Positions 22,884-32,862 of a DNA stretch of 64,000 nt are shown here, piece after piece. Every line of letters starts with the position of its first letter. Position 1 is the first letter of the stretch. The notes below the pieces were generated by a model, which had not been told where the DNA came from, searched no databases, and saw nothing but the letters and a program-made list of their open reading frames with translations. This stretch comes from Lepraria neglecta. Its lineage: Eukaryota; Ascomycota; Lecanoromycetes; Lecanorales; Stereocaulaceae. Both the position numbers and the translations under genes were made by a program. Location of the stretch: positions 1,364,001 to 1,428,000 of the forward strand of contig CM065648.1 in the NCBI GenBank assembly GCA_033220425.1, read 5' to 3'.

Positions 22884-23768
22884 ATGTCTAATAAAGTACG
22901 TGACCTCCTTCCCTTCTCGGGATCGCCATCTCTTCTAGCTATGAAGCGTTCTAAAAACCCCCCGTTGCAGTTCCTTCGAGAGTATAAGCTTGTGGTTGTT
23001 GGAGGTGGTGGTGTGGGGAAGTCATGCTTGACGATCCAATTGATACAGAGCCATTTCGTCGATGAATATGATCCCACAATAGAAGGTCCGTCTCCCCTCC
23101 AACCTTATGAAGTGGCAAACGCTTACCATGCATCCCAGACTCCTACCGAAAGCAATGCGTGATAGACGACGAGGTCGCACTACTCGATGTGCTGGATACA
23201 GCTGGCCAGGAAGAATATTCAGCGATGCGAGAGCAATACATGCGCACAGGCGAAGGCTTTCTGCTGGTCTACTCAATCACATCACGACAGAGCTTTGAGG
23301 AGATCCTGACGTTCCAGCAACAAATACTGCGTGTCAAGGACAAGGACTATTTCCCTATCATAATAGTGGGCAACAAGTGCGATCTGGATAATGAGAGGGA
23401 AGTCTCAAGGCAAGGTACGTTCAACAATGATCGTCCCGAGATCTACTTTGCTTTGATCTGACTTGCTTTCCGTAAATCTACGCGAGATCTGCACTATCGA
23501 TGGGATGGTCATAGCTAATTATTATCGTTGGGATGCAGAAGGAGAAAACCTCGCCCGCCAATTCGGCTGCGCCTTCATCGAAACCTCCGCCAAATCCCGC
23601 ATCAATGTTGACAACGCCTTCTACAACATCGTCCGCGAAATCAGAAGATACAACAAGGAAATGTCAGGCCACAGTCCCGGCGGACAAATGGGTGGCAACG
23701 GGCCCAAGCCACAGACAGAGAAGTCAACGAGCACGGGCTGCTGTGGTGGGAAGTGCGTTGTGATGTAA
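22884..23768 (+). CDS. RAS: Ras small GTPase
   Basis: Exons 22884-22895, 22971-23085, 23139-23414 and 23539-23768 (introns of 75, 53 and 124 nt) give 210 aa. The first exon encodes only MSNK and joins to [18 protein letters not shown], the expected start and P-loop. Switch I is [11 protein letters not shown], switch [13 protein letters not shown], then NKCD and ETSAK for guanine recognition, and a variable tail ending CCGGKCVVM, a CaaX box for farnesylation with nearby Cys for palmitoylation. It is a membrane-bound GTP switch that feeds cAMP/PKA and morphogenesis signalling. Gly at the normal P-loop positions and Gln in DTAGQ are present, so it should hydrolyse GTP normally. Intron 1 has a length divisible by three, so unspliced mRNA would stay open. 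Confidence 0.96.
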
Positions 23769-25370
23769 GGGTATTGGGCTACGTCTCCAAGGGGCAGAAA
23801 ATGGTTCGGCAAGTGGCAGGTGGCGATATCAAGAGATTGGGAAAGCTTTGCATGGATATACCAGAGAAAAAAAGGAAAGGAAAGGAGCATGGCTATATTC
23901 AGGCAAGGTAGCTATTGTTGCTACAGGGCGAACTGATGGAGTTGTGGAGCAAGGGCAGGGCTCTGTTACCTTTCTAGTGGCTGATCGCCTGGAAAGTGGC
24001 TTTGATTTTTCAGGGGTTGTCGGTCTATGGTAGCATCTTTCCTCTTTTTTATTTCCTCAATCCAAAGACTGCTTCAAGCCTACAGGGAGGGCAGTCCTGC
24101 ATGCGCTGGGTGTGGATTTGCGTCTGCATGATGGGTTCTTTACTAACGGAGCAGCATGGCTACCCAAGAGCCGAAGATCTATCGATCCACAACAACGCTT
24201 AGGCAAGTCGAACCAATTGAATACCTGGCTCGCAGGTGATATGAAAAGCCGGCACTGGGCTCCTTGCTGATGACGAGCTGAGAACATGGTTCTCAACAGC
24301 AAAGCCCAGTTTCGGATTGGCTAAAACTGTGGTGCAGTTCCTCCTGGAGCCCCTTTTCTTGCCTCGCCCCTTCCCACTTCGCTTTTACCAGGTGCACGGT
24401 CGGTTCAGCCGAGTATCCGCGAGGACCGAGACCGAGTTTGTGGGCCTGAAGTTATTCCCGTCGGCTTCGTGCGTGGTCTTGCGGTTTGTTGCATAAACAC
24501 TCCGACAACACATCATCTTCGGGTCACGAAAAACACGTCCCATATCCGCTATCACGCAGACGGACATGCTTCCGGGGTTTCTGCAAAGGTATGGTAGTAA
24601 TAGAATGAATGATGCACGGTCAAGCATATACTTCGAGGCTGCGTAAGCTCCTTCGCAGGAGTCCGGTGGTTTTTGCTGACTCCATCTAGCGAGTGGCTGC
24701 TGCACGCTTGTCGAGAGTGGCAGAGCATTTCGTTAACCAACCATCCCATCAAGTTACAATTGTTCGGAAAGTAATGGAATTGCCTGGTTGGCCGGAATAT
24801 CACATCAGTCCTTCCACTCATTCCAACAAACAAACACCGGAACACGATGACATTTTAAAAATTCGCGATGTCACGTGGTACACAATCCGCTTGATAGAGT
24901 CATTACAAACATCTAATTCCTCAACATCTATAACTGTCACATGAAACCCATATTCGCCTCTAAAAAAGGTCACTGCCCTTTCAATTCTCTAAATCCCAGA
25001 AAGCCAACAAAGTGTCCCCTCGATTGATGGTGGTCAGGTCGTTTCTTGGAACCAGTAATCGAAGTGTCACTAGACGGAGCCGCCTGCTTTTTTTTCGCGT
25101 TGATGCACAAACAAGGCTTCTTTTGCAGACGACAATCTCGCCTGTTACTGTTCACACAAGCCTAGCCCATGCGGCTGATGTGGGACTTCTTCAGCTACCA
25201 AGGGGCTTGGCAGATCGGATGCCACAGTACATGTAGGCACCAGCGCCGTCATACCCTCAGAGGATAGGGCCAAAGCACAGAACACTTCCTCCAGCTCTTC
25301 CAAAGCTTGCAACGTGCTACTCAATTTATCGAACGTTTTTTCCCGTTGAGACAGGCTACGTACAGGATTC
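23769..25370. other. 1.6 kb intergenic region, no supported gene
   Basis: Downstream of RAS, with several short frames on both strands, none with consistent composition or splice logic. No tRNA or repeat was noticed. Confidence 0.4.
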
Positions 25371-26562
25371 CTAAGCTACCTCATAAACCTCCTTCATCAA
25401 ATACCCAAGACTGGACATCTCGTCGACCCAGTGCCGGCTTTGGTAGGTTTCGTGCAATGGAAAGGGTGATGGTGCGTTTTTCGAAGCAGGTCTGATCCTA
25501 CCTGCAAAGTCCCTAGCCAGCCTCAGGAGTTCCGGATTCCATGACACTCGCTTCCGTACATTCAAGAGCGCAACTTTCAACATGGAAGTCCACTCCTCGC
25601 CAAACTTCAATGCAAGCAGCAAAGCCAGATTGACTTCAGCTTCAGTCACAACCCGTGCCGGCGTTGTATTATCGAAGACGAAACGCAGCTGGCAAATCGG
25701 GCCCTGCACAATTTGCCTACTGCCACCGACCCTCATCTCCGGCAACGACGTCTGGACTTCCGGTGCAAACTCCCCAAAACCATTCTCAATCAATGTCCCA
25801 AACGAAACCGTGCATGAAGCGCCCGAAATATCAAGCACGCCATACGCGAGATACTCATTCGTGAAATATCTATGCTGTGTCTTATCTGCATTCGGGAGGT
25901 CATATATCTCGCACAATGTCCGTGCGGAATACAAAGCATCATGATTGATTTTTCGCGTATCCACAACGCAGATGTATATCCCCTTAACTCCAAAGCCTGA
26001 AGCGGCTTTATTGATGGCGTTCTGAATTGCTATGCGGAGTAAGCTGGTGAATGAGATGAAGCTGTCGGAGTTGAAGATTCGCCATTCGAGGTGGTTTTGT
26101 AGCATTGTTTTTGCTGTTACGAATGGGATGGAGGAGAGGTGGGGGTTAGGAATGGCTGTTGAGGACTGCAGGTGATTTGAACAGCATAGGAGTGTTGTAA
26201 CCTCGGGCATCTTTTGTATGGACGCGATATAGGTATCGTGGAAGGTGTCTGCTTGCTTCTGGTGTGGTGATTTCTGTGAGTGTGGAATTCTCAATGTGAA
26301 GATGGTGGATTGTGGTGGTACCTTCAAGCTCTGAAAGGAGATGTTTCTGTGATTTGTGGTGATTGTTGAGCCATTGAAGTGTGTTATGCTGATTGCTTGC
26401 TAGGTTCTTAGAGTCTGGAGAGGCTCCTGAAGTTATCCTTTTGAATGAAAGTGCAGGCAGGAGCGGTGAGACATCCATGCAAGATGCCGGCATGAACAAA
26501 GAAGCATCCACCAGATACCTGAGCAAACGAGAGCCATGCATAAAACCGATCAATGAAGACAT
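25371..26562 (-). CDS. DUF7587-type protein with a frame break
   Basis: The 3' frame (stop at 25371) reads as a DUF7587 domain: NHLEWRIFNSDSFISFTSLL, IYICVVDTRKINHDALYSA and a FTNEYLAYG segment. Upstream, a different frame (ATG at 26562 is one possible start) carries the matching N-terminal motif LPRYLYRVHTKDARGYNTP followed by LFKSPA and then a stop near 26146. The two halves therefore need a one-base shift, or a 58-nt intron with a weak GTCCAT donor after LPRYLYR and a CTGCAG acceptor, which restores phase but removes the conserved RVHTKDARG. I favour a frameshifted gene. DUF7587 proteins are expanded in plant-associated fungi and have no known biochemical role. Confidence 0.6.
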
Positions 26563-27367
26563 CAACCCAGGAGGGTGCTGAGTAAGACGGCTGCAGATTT
26601 CAGAATCAACATTACTTTCTAAGGGACAGGCAGACCTGAGCCACAAGAAAATCAGCCACGAGAAACTCTCGGGAGCAAAAGATGGGGGACAAACAGCTGT
26701 CCGGGAGCAGGAGTCATGCCAATGACAAATCTTAGATTCCGGAAACAGGAACCACCTAGCTGTCTCTGAATTGAAATACTACCAAAAGACGAGTCTCAAG
26801 AGCAGAGAATAGTCCAACAAATGCTGTCGAGGAGCACAGAACAGCCGAGTTGCAAGATAACGACCCCGAAAAGTGCATATATGTGTGACCCGAAAGCCAT
26901 AAAATCCCATCAGGAAAATTGTCAAGAATTGAAAGGAGTGAGAGCCAACAATGTGCATGAACACAACCCTGGAAATAATAAGCACAAATCAGAAGCTCAG
27001 TTTTATTCATTCTATCAGTCTATTCTATCAGCTCCCTAACACCACAACACCGGCTCCACATAAATATTCACCGACAAAACGCCAGCACATTTTACTATAC
27101 ATGAAGCCCAAACAAAGACAAAGAAATCTATAATCCCAAATCCCAAAACGCTCGAAGCTGGTAGCTCATTCTAAGCTGAATGCAGCCTGACAGGGTATCT
27201 TGAAGTATCAGAAAATCCGGCAACCTCAAAGAACCTTTGACATTCCCTTCTTGATAAACGTCAAAAAAAGGAATTCAGATAAGTGCACGCCGACAATACC
27301 TAGAATTCGACCCGTGAATCAAGACTCCCAACGCCCAAAATCAGCCACACTAGCAATTTTTTCAGCT
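26563..27367. other. intergenic region, nothing supported
   Basis: About 800 bp of A-rich sequence upstream of the DUF7587 gene and downstream of the thaumatin-like gene. Short frames only. Confidence 0.4.
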
Positions 27368-28444
27368 CTATTCACCGTGGCGACGTGTCAAGCGGCCGAA
27401 GATACTGCCAGCCTTCTCCTCCTTGAGCTTTGCCTTCAAGATCTCGTTGGGCTGGTTAGGATTGGCAGGGCACTCGGCGCCAACGCAGCACTCAATCGGG
27501 CTCTTCGCGCATCCACGGATGGGCAGATCATCCTTGGAGTAAGTGTACGAAGCAGCCCTGCAAGGAACGAAGAATGGGTGAGTGGGGCCATCGTCAAGGA
27601 ATGCAGACGGGTTGTAGCAGATAGGGTCAGGACCGTCATCAGGGCAGGCTCCAGTGGTGTTGAAAAGCTCGACGTTGCAACCAGTAATGATCTTCTCGCC
27701 GCAAGAGCAGGTGATGGGTACCGTGCAGCCGTCGACATAGCTGACGTCCACATAGACAGATTTGGAGTAGCTGGCTTCAATCTTGGAAGAAGACTTGTCC
27801 ATGATAGGGGCGATGTCCATGAGGCCCGACCAGCCGCTTGGGAAGAGGATCTTGGTTGAGTTGCCGAGGGCTGCGCGCTTGGGGTTGCCAATGGCACTGG
27901 GGGCGGCGACGTCGGAAGTGAGGGCCATTGAGAGACCTGGTCCGTACTTGTTGACGATAGACAGGGTCACGTAGCCAGAGTATTCAAGCGAGGGCCCTGT
28001 GGTGGGCTTGATCACTTCTTCGTGGACTGGACGGCTGGTCGGCACGCCTTGGACGACGGCGGTGGTGGCTTCGCTGTGGACGATGGTGGTGGTCACGCGC
28101 TGGAAGCTGGAAGGGGCTGTCTTGCTTGGGATGGCGGGAGTAGGCTTGCCGTTGATGACAGACGTGGTCATCTCATGGTCACGGCCAGGGATGGCGGAAG
28201 TAGGCTTGCTTTGGACGACGGACGTGGTTCTTTCATGGTCACGACCATGGTCGGCAGACGTGCTCTCGATGTTCGCTGCAATCAATGAAGCAGACGTACT
28301 CTCGACGTTCGCGGCAACCAGTGGAGCAGACGCGCTTTCGACGTCCACTGCAATGTATGGAGCAGACGTGATCTCGACGTTCGCGGCAATGAGTGGAGCA
28401 GCGAGGGCGAAGGCCAGAGCGATAACGCGGACTGGGGTAAGCAT
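27368..28444 (-). CDS. secreted thaumatin-like protein with repetitive N-terminal linker
   Basis: The first ATG in frame is at 28444, followed by a clear signal peptide (MLTPVRVIALAFALAAPLIA). Residues about 20-75 contain four imperfect 12-residue repeats of the form AANVESTSAPLI, then two 20-residue repeats of the form GRDHE-TTSV-KPT-AIP. The C-terminal 200 residues resemble small thaumatin-like proteins: YVDVSYVDGCTVPITCSCGE, a GCNVELF motif, CYNPSAF, a PFFVPCRAASYTYSKDD stretch and a CCVGAECP pair, with about ten Cys for disulfides. Thaumatin-like proteins bind or cleave beta-glucans; here the role may be cell-wall or secreted defence, which is inference. Unusual feature: the Ser/Thr-rich repeat linker, likely O-glycosylated. 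Stop at 27368. Family assignment is tentative. Confidence 0.6.
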   Translation of the reverse strand: MLTPVRVIALAFALAAPLIAANVEITSAPYIAVDVESASAPLVAANVESTSASLIAANIESTSADHGRDHERTTSVVQSKPTSAIPGRDHEMTTSVINGKPTPAIPSKTAPSSFQRVTTTIVHSEATTAVVQGVPTSRPVHEEVIKPTTGPSLEYSGYVTLSIVNKYGPGLSMALTSDVAAPSAIGNPKRAALGNSTKILFPSGWSGLMDIAPIMDKSSSKIEASYSKSVYVDVSYVDGCTVPITCSCGEKIITGCNVELFNTTGACPDDGPDPICYNPSAFLDDGPTHPFFVPCRAASYTYSKDDLPIRGCAKSPIECCVGAECPANPNQPNEILKAKLKEEKAGSIFGRLTRRHGE

Positions 28445-29076
28445 GTTGTGATCGGTCTGAAGAATGGACAAAAGAGTGTGTGAGAATCGGACAGCCGAGC
28501 TACCGAGTGAGGACAGAAAATGTCACGGATTTCAAGTACTTGGCAAGTGAGTGAGGGTTGAAAACAGCAGAAACAGCAGAAACAGGAGAAATCAAGGCTG
28601 CTCTTATAGCATATCCTACTGAATGTTGAACGCCAGAACTAGTCATCACAATTACAATTTGGTTGAGAATGAAAGCCAAAACATGATGAACTGATCCACA
28701 ATGACCTAGATGTTTCAGCCCAATTTCAATGATTTTTCACAGACAAATCCACACGAAAAGTGTGCATAGATGAACGAAAAATGCGGTTCCGTCATACAAA
28801 AATTATTGAGACGTCCAAAAAAAGGTAGTAATTTGCCTTTGGGGCTTGAGGCCATGGCATATAGCCTTCAAGATACTCTTTGACGACTCTGAATAACTGG
28901 ATCTCTTAGCTTGGCCTTCCACAGTTCAAAGATCCTTAGGAGAATTGCTCAATTCCCATGAGACCTTAAACTTCTGCTACGGATGGCGCATTTTGAGGGA
29001 GCCAGTACTCTGGCACGTTAGTGCTCAAAACTTGGCTCGCGGGTGGGCGTTTGTGACTTCGCATGTCAAAATTTGT
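28445..29076. other. intergenic region, nothing supported
   Basis: About 630 bp, AT-rich, containing the promoter of the thaumatin-like gene; no other feature seen. Confidence 0.4.
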
Positions 29077-29688
29077 CTAACATTTCATTGACACCCAGGT
29101 CGATAACATCGCGCTCTCGACTGAAATGAGGCTGATCAAATGGACTCGAGAATTATGACGAGCATTAGACATTCCACAATCGTGGGTCACTTCCTGGCTT
29201 TTCTTTGTCAGACTTGGGTCCCACAACCCTGCCAAACTCACACAATCATCTTGAGTAATCCACACAGTATACATTCCCAGAGGCCAATGCAATCGTAGTG
29301 TCGTCTCACCTTCCCACATTTGATATTGAGTTCTTGCGCTGTGGCGTAATATTCGCCCAAAGTAGATGACATCAGAAAAGTTCATCCCTGAACCAGTCGC
29401 CTTCTCAGCGAGTGCCCTAAACCTGGCCTCTTTGACCTTAAGGCTAACCTTAGAAGGATCCAATTGGGAAGTTCCGGGCACTTTTCGTGATGCCCCGAGG
29501 TTCAGCTCCAGGGTTGTCTCTTGGGTGTTGTGGGTCGGAGTTTTGCCGGAATTGCGAAGGTAAATTTTTTCGTTGAGAAAGAACTTGGCATTGCATGTCG
29601 AGTTCTGACTCCCACTTTGCCAGTGGCCTCAAAAGCGTGAAAGAGGTTAGCGTTTGACTGTGTCTTTAGGTTTTGATTGACTCATCAT
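29077..29688 (-). CDS. small hypothetical protein (two exons)
   Basis: Exon 2 (29077-29627) is an open 551-nt frame with protein-like composition (CNAKFFLNEKIYLRNSG, LKVKEARFRALAEKATG, IYFGRILRHSART, LRLHWPLGMYTVWITQDD). A seven-nucleotide first exon at 29682-29688 (ATGATGA) joins to it in phase across a 54-nt intron with a GCTAAC branch site; the donor GTCAAT is weak. The result is 185 aa with no signal peptide. I do not recognise a family. The last 50 residues look less ordered and may hide a further intron. Confidence 0.4.
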
Positions 29689-30576
29689 GAACTGAACTTT
29701 GAGCTCCAGAGGCGAAAAGGTAACCCCTCTACAAACTTCGTCTAGCTAAGTGCTCAATACGTTCAGCTGGCTTTGTAAGTGATGCTTCTTGCGGTGCTTG
29801 GTCTTGTATTGTTGTTACTCGCTGGCACGCACGTTGAGACGCAGAGAGCGTATATGTATATATCAATGCGCGTTGTGAAAAGGAGTAGCCTTGGAAGACA
29901 AGGGAAGTTTAGCGATGGTTTGAAAGGGTTTGAATTACGAGCTTCGGCTGTCAATTTGTTGCTCGGGGATTGCTTCACTTGGGAATCGAGTTTTTCTGAA
30001 GGAAATGAGAAGACGAGAGATGAGAAGGTTGGTGAGACTTGGTTGAGAGACAATTCATTTTGTTGTGACGGCCAATCTGGTCCTGCCTCGAAAGACGCTC
30101 GATTTTGTCCGCAACAGGAAGGCACTACCTGCTCCTGCGGGCTTCAGGAAAAGGTAGAATGCAGCTGCAACTGGGAATTTCGAAAACCATTTCTAGCAAG
30201 AATCTGGATGATTCAGTTTGGGATGGCTCTTTCTAGGGACAAGTTGTTGCTACTTACAGCAAAGACATGGCAAAGCTCCTTCCAAAGCGGGACTGCTAAT
30301 GGGACTGCCCCAGTCAACTGGTCACATCATCGGTTCTTTCCCTAATCTATGAGTACAAATCCGCATGCACGAGAGCAAAAGATATCATCTCCCGAAGCCA
30401 CAGGTGACATCGGAGAAGCAAAGATGGCTGCAATTTGGCCCTGTGAGGCATGTATACTTATTCGCAAACTTCGCTATGGTATCTCGCATGCTACAAATCC
30501 GCAAGATAATACACCACCTTATACCCAACACCCAGAAATACGCCATTCATCAGTGTTCACCGTCGCCAGTACCGAC
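29689..30576. other. intergenic region with rejected plus-strand frame
   Basis: About 890 bp between the small hypothetical gene and the 3' end of NUF2. A plus-strand frame at 29782-30345 begins with a Leu-rich stretch but is otherwise not protein-like. Confidence 0.35.
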
Positions 30577-32135
30577 TTAAATCAAATGCTCAATCTCATT
30601 CATGTACAATTTAACGTGCGAATCCATCTTCATGTACTGGTCGTGTGCCGAATGGATCTCGTCCTCAATGTTCTCCTTCAGATCAGCCATCTGCAGTCAC
30701 CAAATTAGCATATCCTACTCCTCATGTGACGGGCTTGCGATTGCCAAAATACCTTCTTCTCCGTCTGCTCGATCCTGACCCTTCTCTTCTCCATCTCCCG
30801 TCCCTTACCGGCCCGCTCCTCCGTCAGCCGCCTATGCACGGCTCTCAACTCCTCCATCTTCTCCTTCGCAGAGTGCGCCTTCTCTCGACTCCCGTTCCTC
30901 ACTGCTTCTGTTCGTTCCAGCCACCTAGTCAATTGCCGTTGTAGGATGGCTTCCGTTCGCTCTACTTCTCGGACGTTGTTGCCTCGCTCGGATAGAGCAT
31001 CTCGTCGCTTCGCAGCTTTGAGGTTCTCTTCGTCTTCTTTGTGTAACTCATTTGAAACCTCTTCTAGCACTTTCGTACACGAAACAACGTCGTTGGCGAC
31101 TACGCCGAAGGTATCTATGCTCGTCTGAAACGCGCGAGTCCGCTTCTCAAGGGAGTCGATCTGTGACTTGTCCCGGTTCAAATTGTCGGAAAGCTCTGTA
31201 AGATTCGCTTGGAGTGCTGCGGGAGATTGGAGGACATAAGGTCGTAGCTTCTCGGACTCCTGTCGAATACCAAGGCACCTCTCTGTCCTCTCCTCCAGGA
31301 CCCCGGTCAGTCTGCCTTTCTCGTCTCGAACTCTCTCCAAATGTTCAGCTACTCTCTCTTGACCCTTCTTCAGCTCCAGCAGCCGTTGTTTAAGCTCGTC
31401 ATTCCGCTTGGTCTTCGCTTTAACCTGCTGATCCATAGTCTTCCGCTCTCGCCTCATCTCGTCAAGTCTTGACTCCATATCTTGATTCTCGAGGTACAGC
31501 GTCTCAATGCGCGCTTTCGTAGTCTCAGCCTTATTGAAGTGTTCATCAATCGTAGCAGTCTGCGACTCTCGGAACCGGACAAAGTTGATAATGTAGGAGA
31601 ATATCTTGACAAGACGATCATGCGTAGGCTTGAGTAAATCATTGAATGAGAAATCCGTAATGCCGCACTAGATAGCCTCAGCACCTCAATTGCGCACCCA
31701 ATCCGAACGTAGTGTACATACCTCAACAAGCAACTTCCTCAAACTAACATAAAACCCCATCAAATTCCTCGTGTCAGCCGGCACAACCTCCGAATAATCC
31801 CCACAAACATCCTCCGCCGCAGCACGCATAGCCGGTTCCACCGTCTCGCGCGTCGCATTCATCAACAGTTCCGCGAACCATTCAAACACCTTCTGTATAT
31901 GCTGCGGATTGGGCTTCAATAGGTCTTCGGGTGAGAACTGAACGCCGATATCGCTGATACATCCTGCGATTTCTCGATCGGGCTGCATCTGTTAGCTTTT
32001 TGTATGTGAGAGCGGTTGGGTGGTGCAGCATACCAACTTCATGAATGCATCGCTGTCGTTTTGTTGTTGCTTGCCGCGGCCTCCGTTGCTTTGGCCTTGC
32101 GAGCCGACGTGGCTCATGCGGGTGTTGAAGTTCAT
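30577..32135 (-). CDS. NUF2: kinetochore protein NUF2
   Basis: Exons on the minus strand: 32034-32135, 31722-31988, 30753-31667 and 30577-30690 (introns of 45, 54 and 62 nt), 465 aa. The N-terminus after a short disordered lead carries the calponin-homology-like Nuf2 domain: [19 protein letters not shown], then [14 protein letters not shown], a second half around [13 protein letters not shown] and INFVRFRE. A long coiled coil with heptads follows from about residue 150 to 430, and the end matches the family ([20 protein letters not shown] to MNEIEHLI). NUF2 pairs with NDC80/HEC1 in the NDC80 complex, which joins kinetochores to spindle microtubules; the CH-like head lies beside NDC80's microtubule-binding head, and the coils end at SPC24/SPC25. 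Length is close to the yeast protein. Confidence 0.94.
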
Positions 32136-32550
32136 GATGGAGGTTTGCTGGTCGAGAGGAGACTGTCAGGTCCGTGGATGTAGCTGCGGTGCGCAACAAT
32201 TGGGCAAAGCGCTCGTGGAAACCCCAATGCGATCGCAGGCGCGGATCGACTGTAGCTCTGTAGATGCAAATTTAGTCGGCAACACCGCAGAGAGACGTTC
32301 AGCAGTGGGTAGTCAGAATGTCGCACTGTGCAAGGCGATATGATTGAAGCTCTAAGGCTCTGTTTGGGCACAAAGCATTTCGTAAACAAAGCTAGTCCAA
32401 GTTCATTTTAGCGTTATTCGGGAAAGCCTATCGCCGAGCCCCGCCATTGAGCCCACCCTCGATTTGAAACATCCAGATAACGCCCTCTCCGTTGTGACAC
32501 CGAGGAGCAAAAAAATGTAAACCGTATTTACTTCAGGAGCAAAAGGAAAT
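32136..32550. other. intergenic region, NUF2 promoter
   Basis: About 415 bp between the NUF2 start and the tRNA-like gene, with no other feature supported. Confidence 0.4.
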
Positions 32551-32633
32551 AGGTCTTGCCCAGATTCGAACTGGGGTTGCCGGAATATTTGCAGAATCAA
32601 AATCCGGAGTGATAACCACTACACTACAAACTG
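32551..32633 (-). tRNA. tRNA-Gln (anticodon TTG) with intron; acceptor stem imperfect
   Basis: On the minus strand the D arm (TAGTGTAGTGGTTATCAC), an anticodon stem CCGGA/TCCGG, and a T arm with GGTTCGAATC-like loop (AGTTCGAATCT) are clear. The loop reads TTTTGAT, placing TTG at positions 34-36, and an insertion of about 11 nt after position 37 is a canonical nuclear tRNA intron. The 3' strand CAAGACC plus T should pair with GGTCTTG, but the 5' strand is CAGTTTG, leaving three outer mismatches. Internal promoter boxes A and B are intact, and a T4 run follows. It may be a pseudogene or a variant. Confidence 0.65.
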
Positions 32634-32862
32634 GTAACACAGTTAGGATTTTGATGCTTGAATCGGTGTGGTTTAACTCACACCGCGGCTTTATTAATAA
32701 GGCGGATTTGCTATTTCAATTAATAAAGTCTTTTCTTTTTGCCCCAAAAGAAAAATAGAGTATATATCATCCACGCAAATATTGAATCAGCAATCTGGAG
32801 GCATCCACTCGAGAGACAATCAACATAGTAACTACCAATATGATGTACATAACGATTGTCTG
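32634..32862. other. AT-rich spacer
   Basis: AT-rich spacer between the tRNA and the F-box-like gene; a short inverted repeat around 32669-32689 (GGTGTGG...CACACC) could form a hairpin. Confidence 0.35.

Noticed and set aside
29782-30345. Plus-strand 188-codon frame with Leu-rich start
   Set aside because: After the first 17 residues the composition is random-like, there is no family resemblance, and it lies in a gap behind NUF2.
30349-30708. Plus-strand 119-aa frame
   Set aside because: It is antisense to the NUF2 3' end and lacks protein character.
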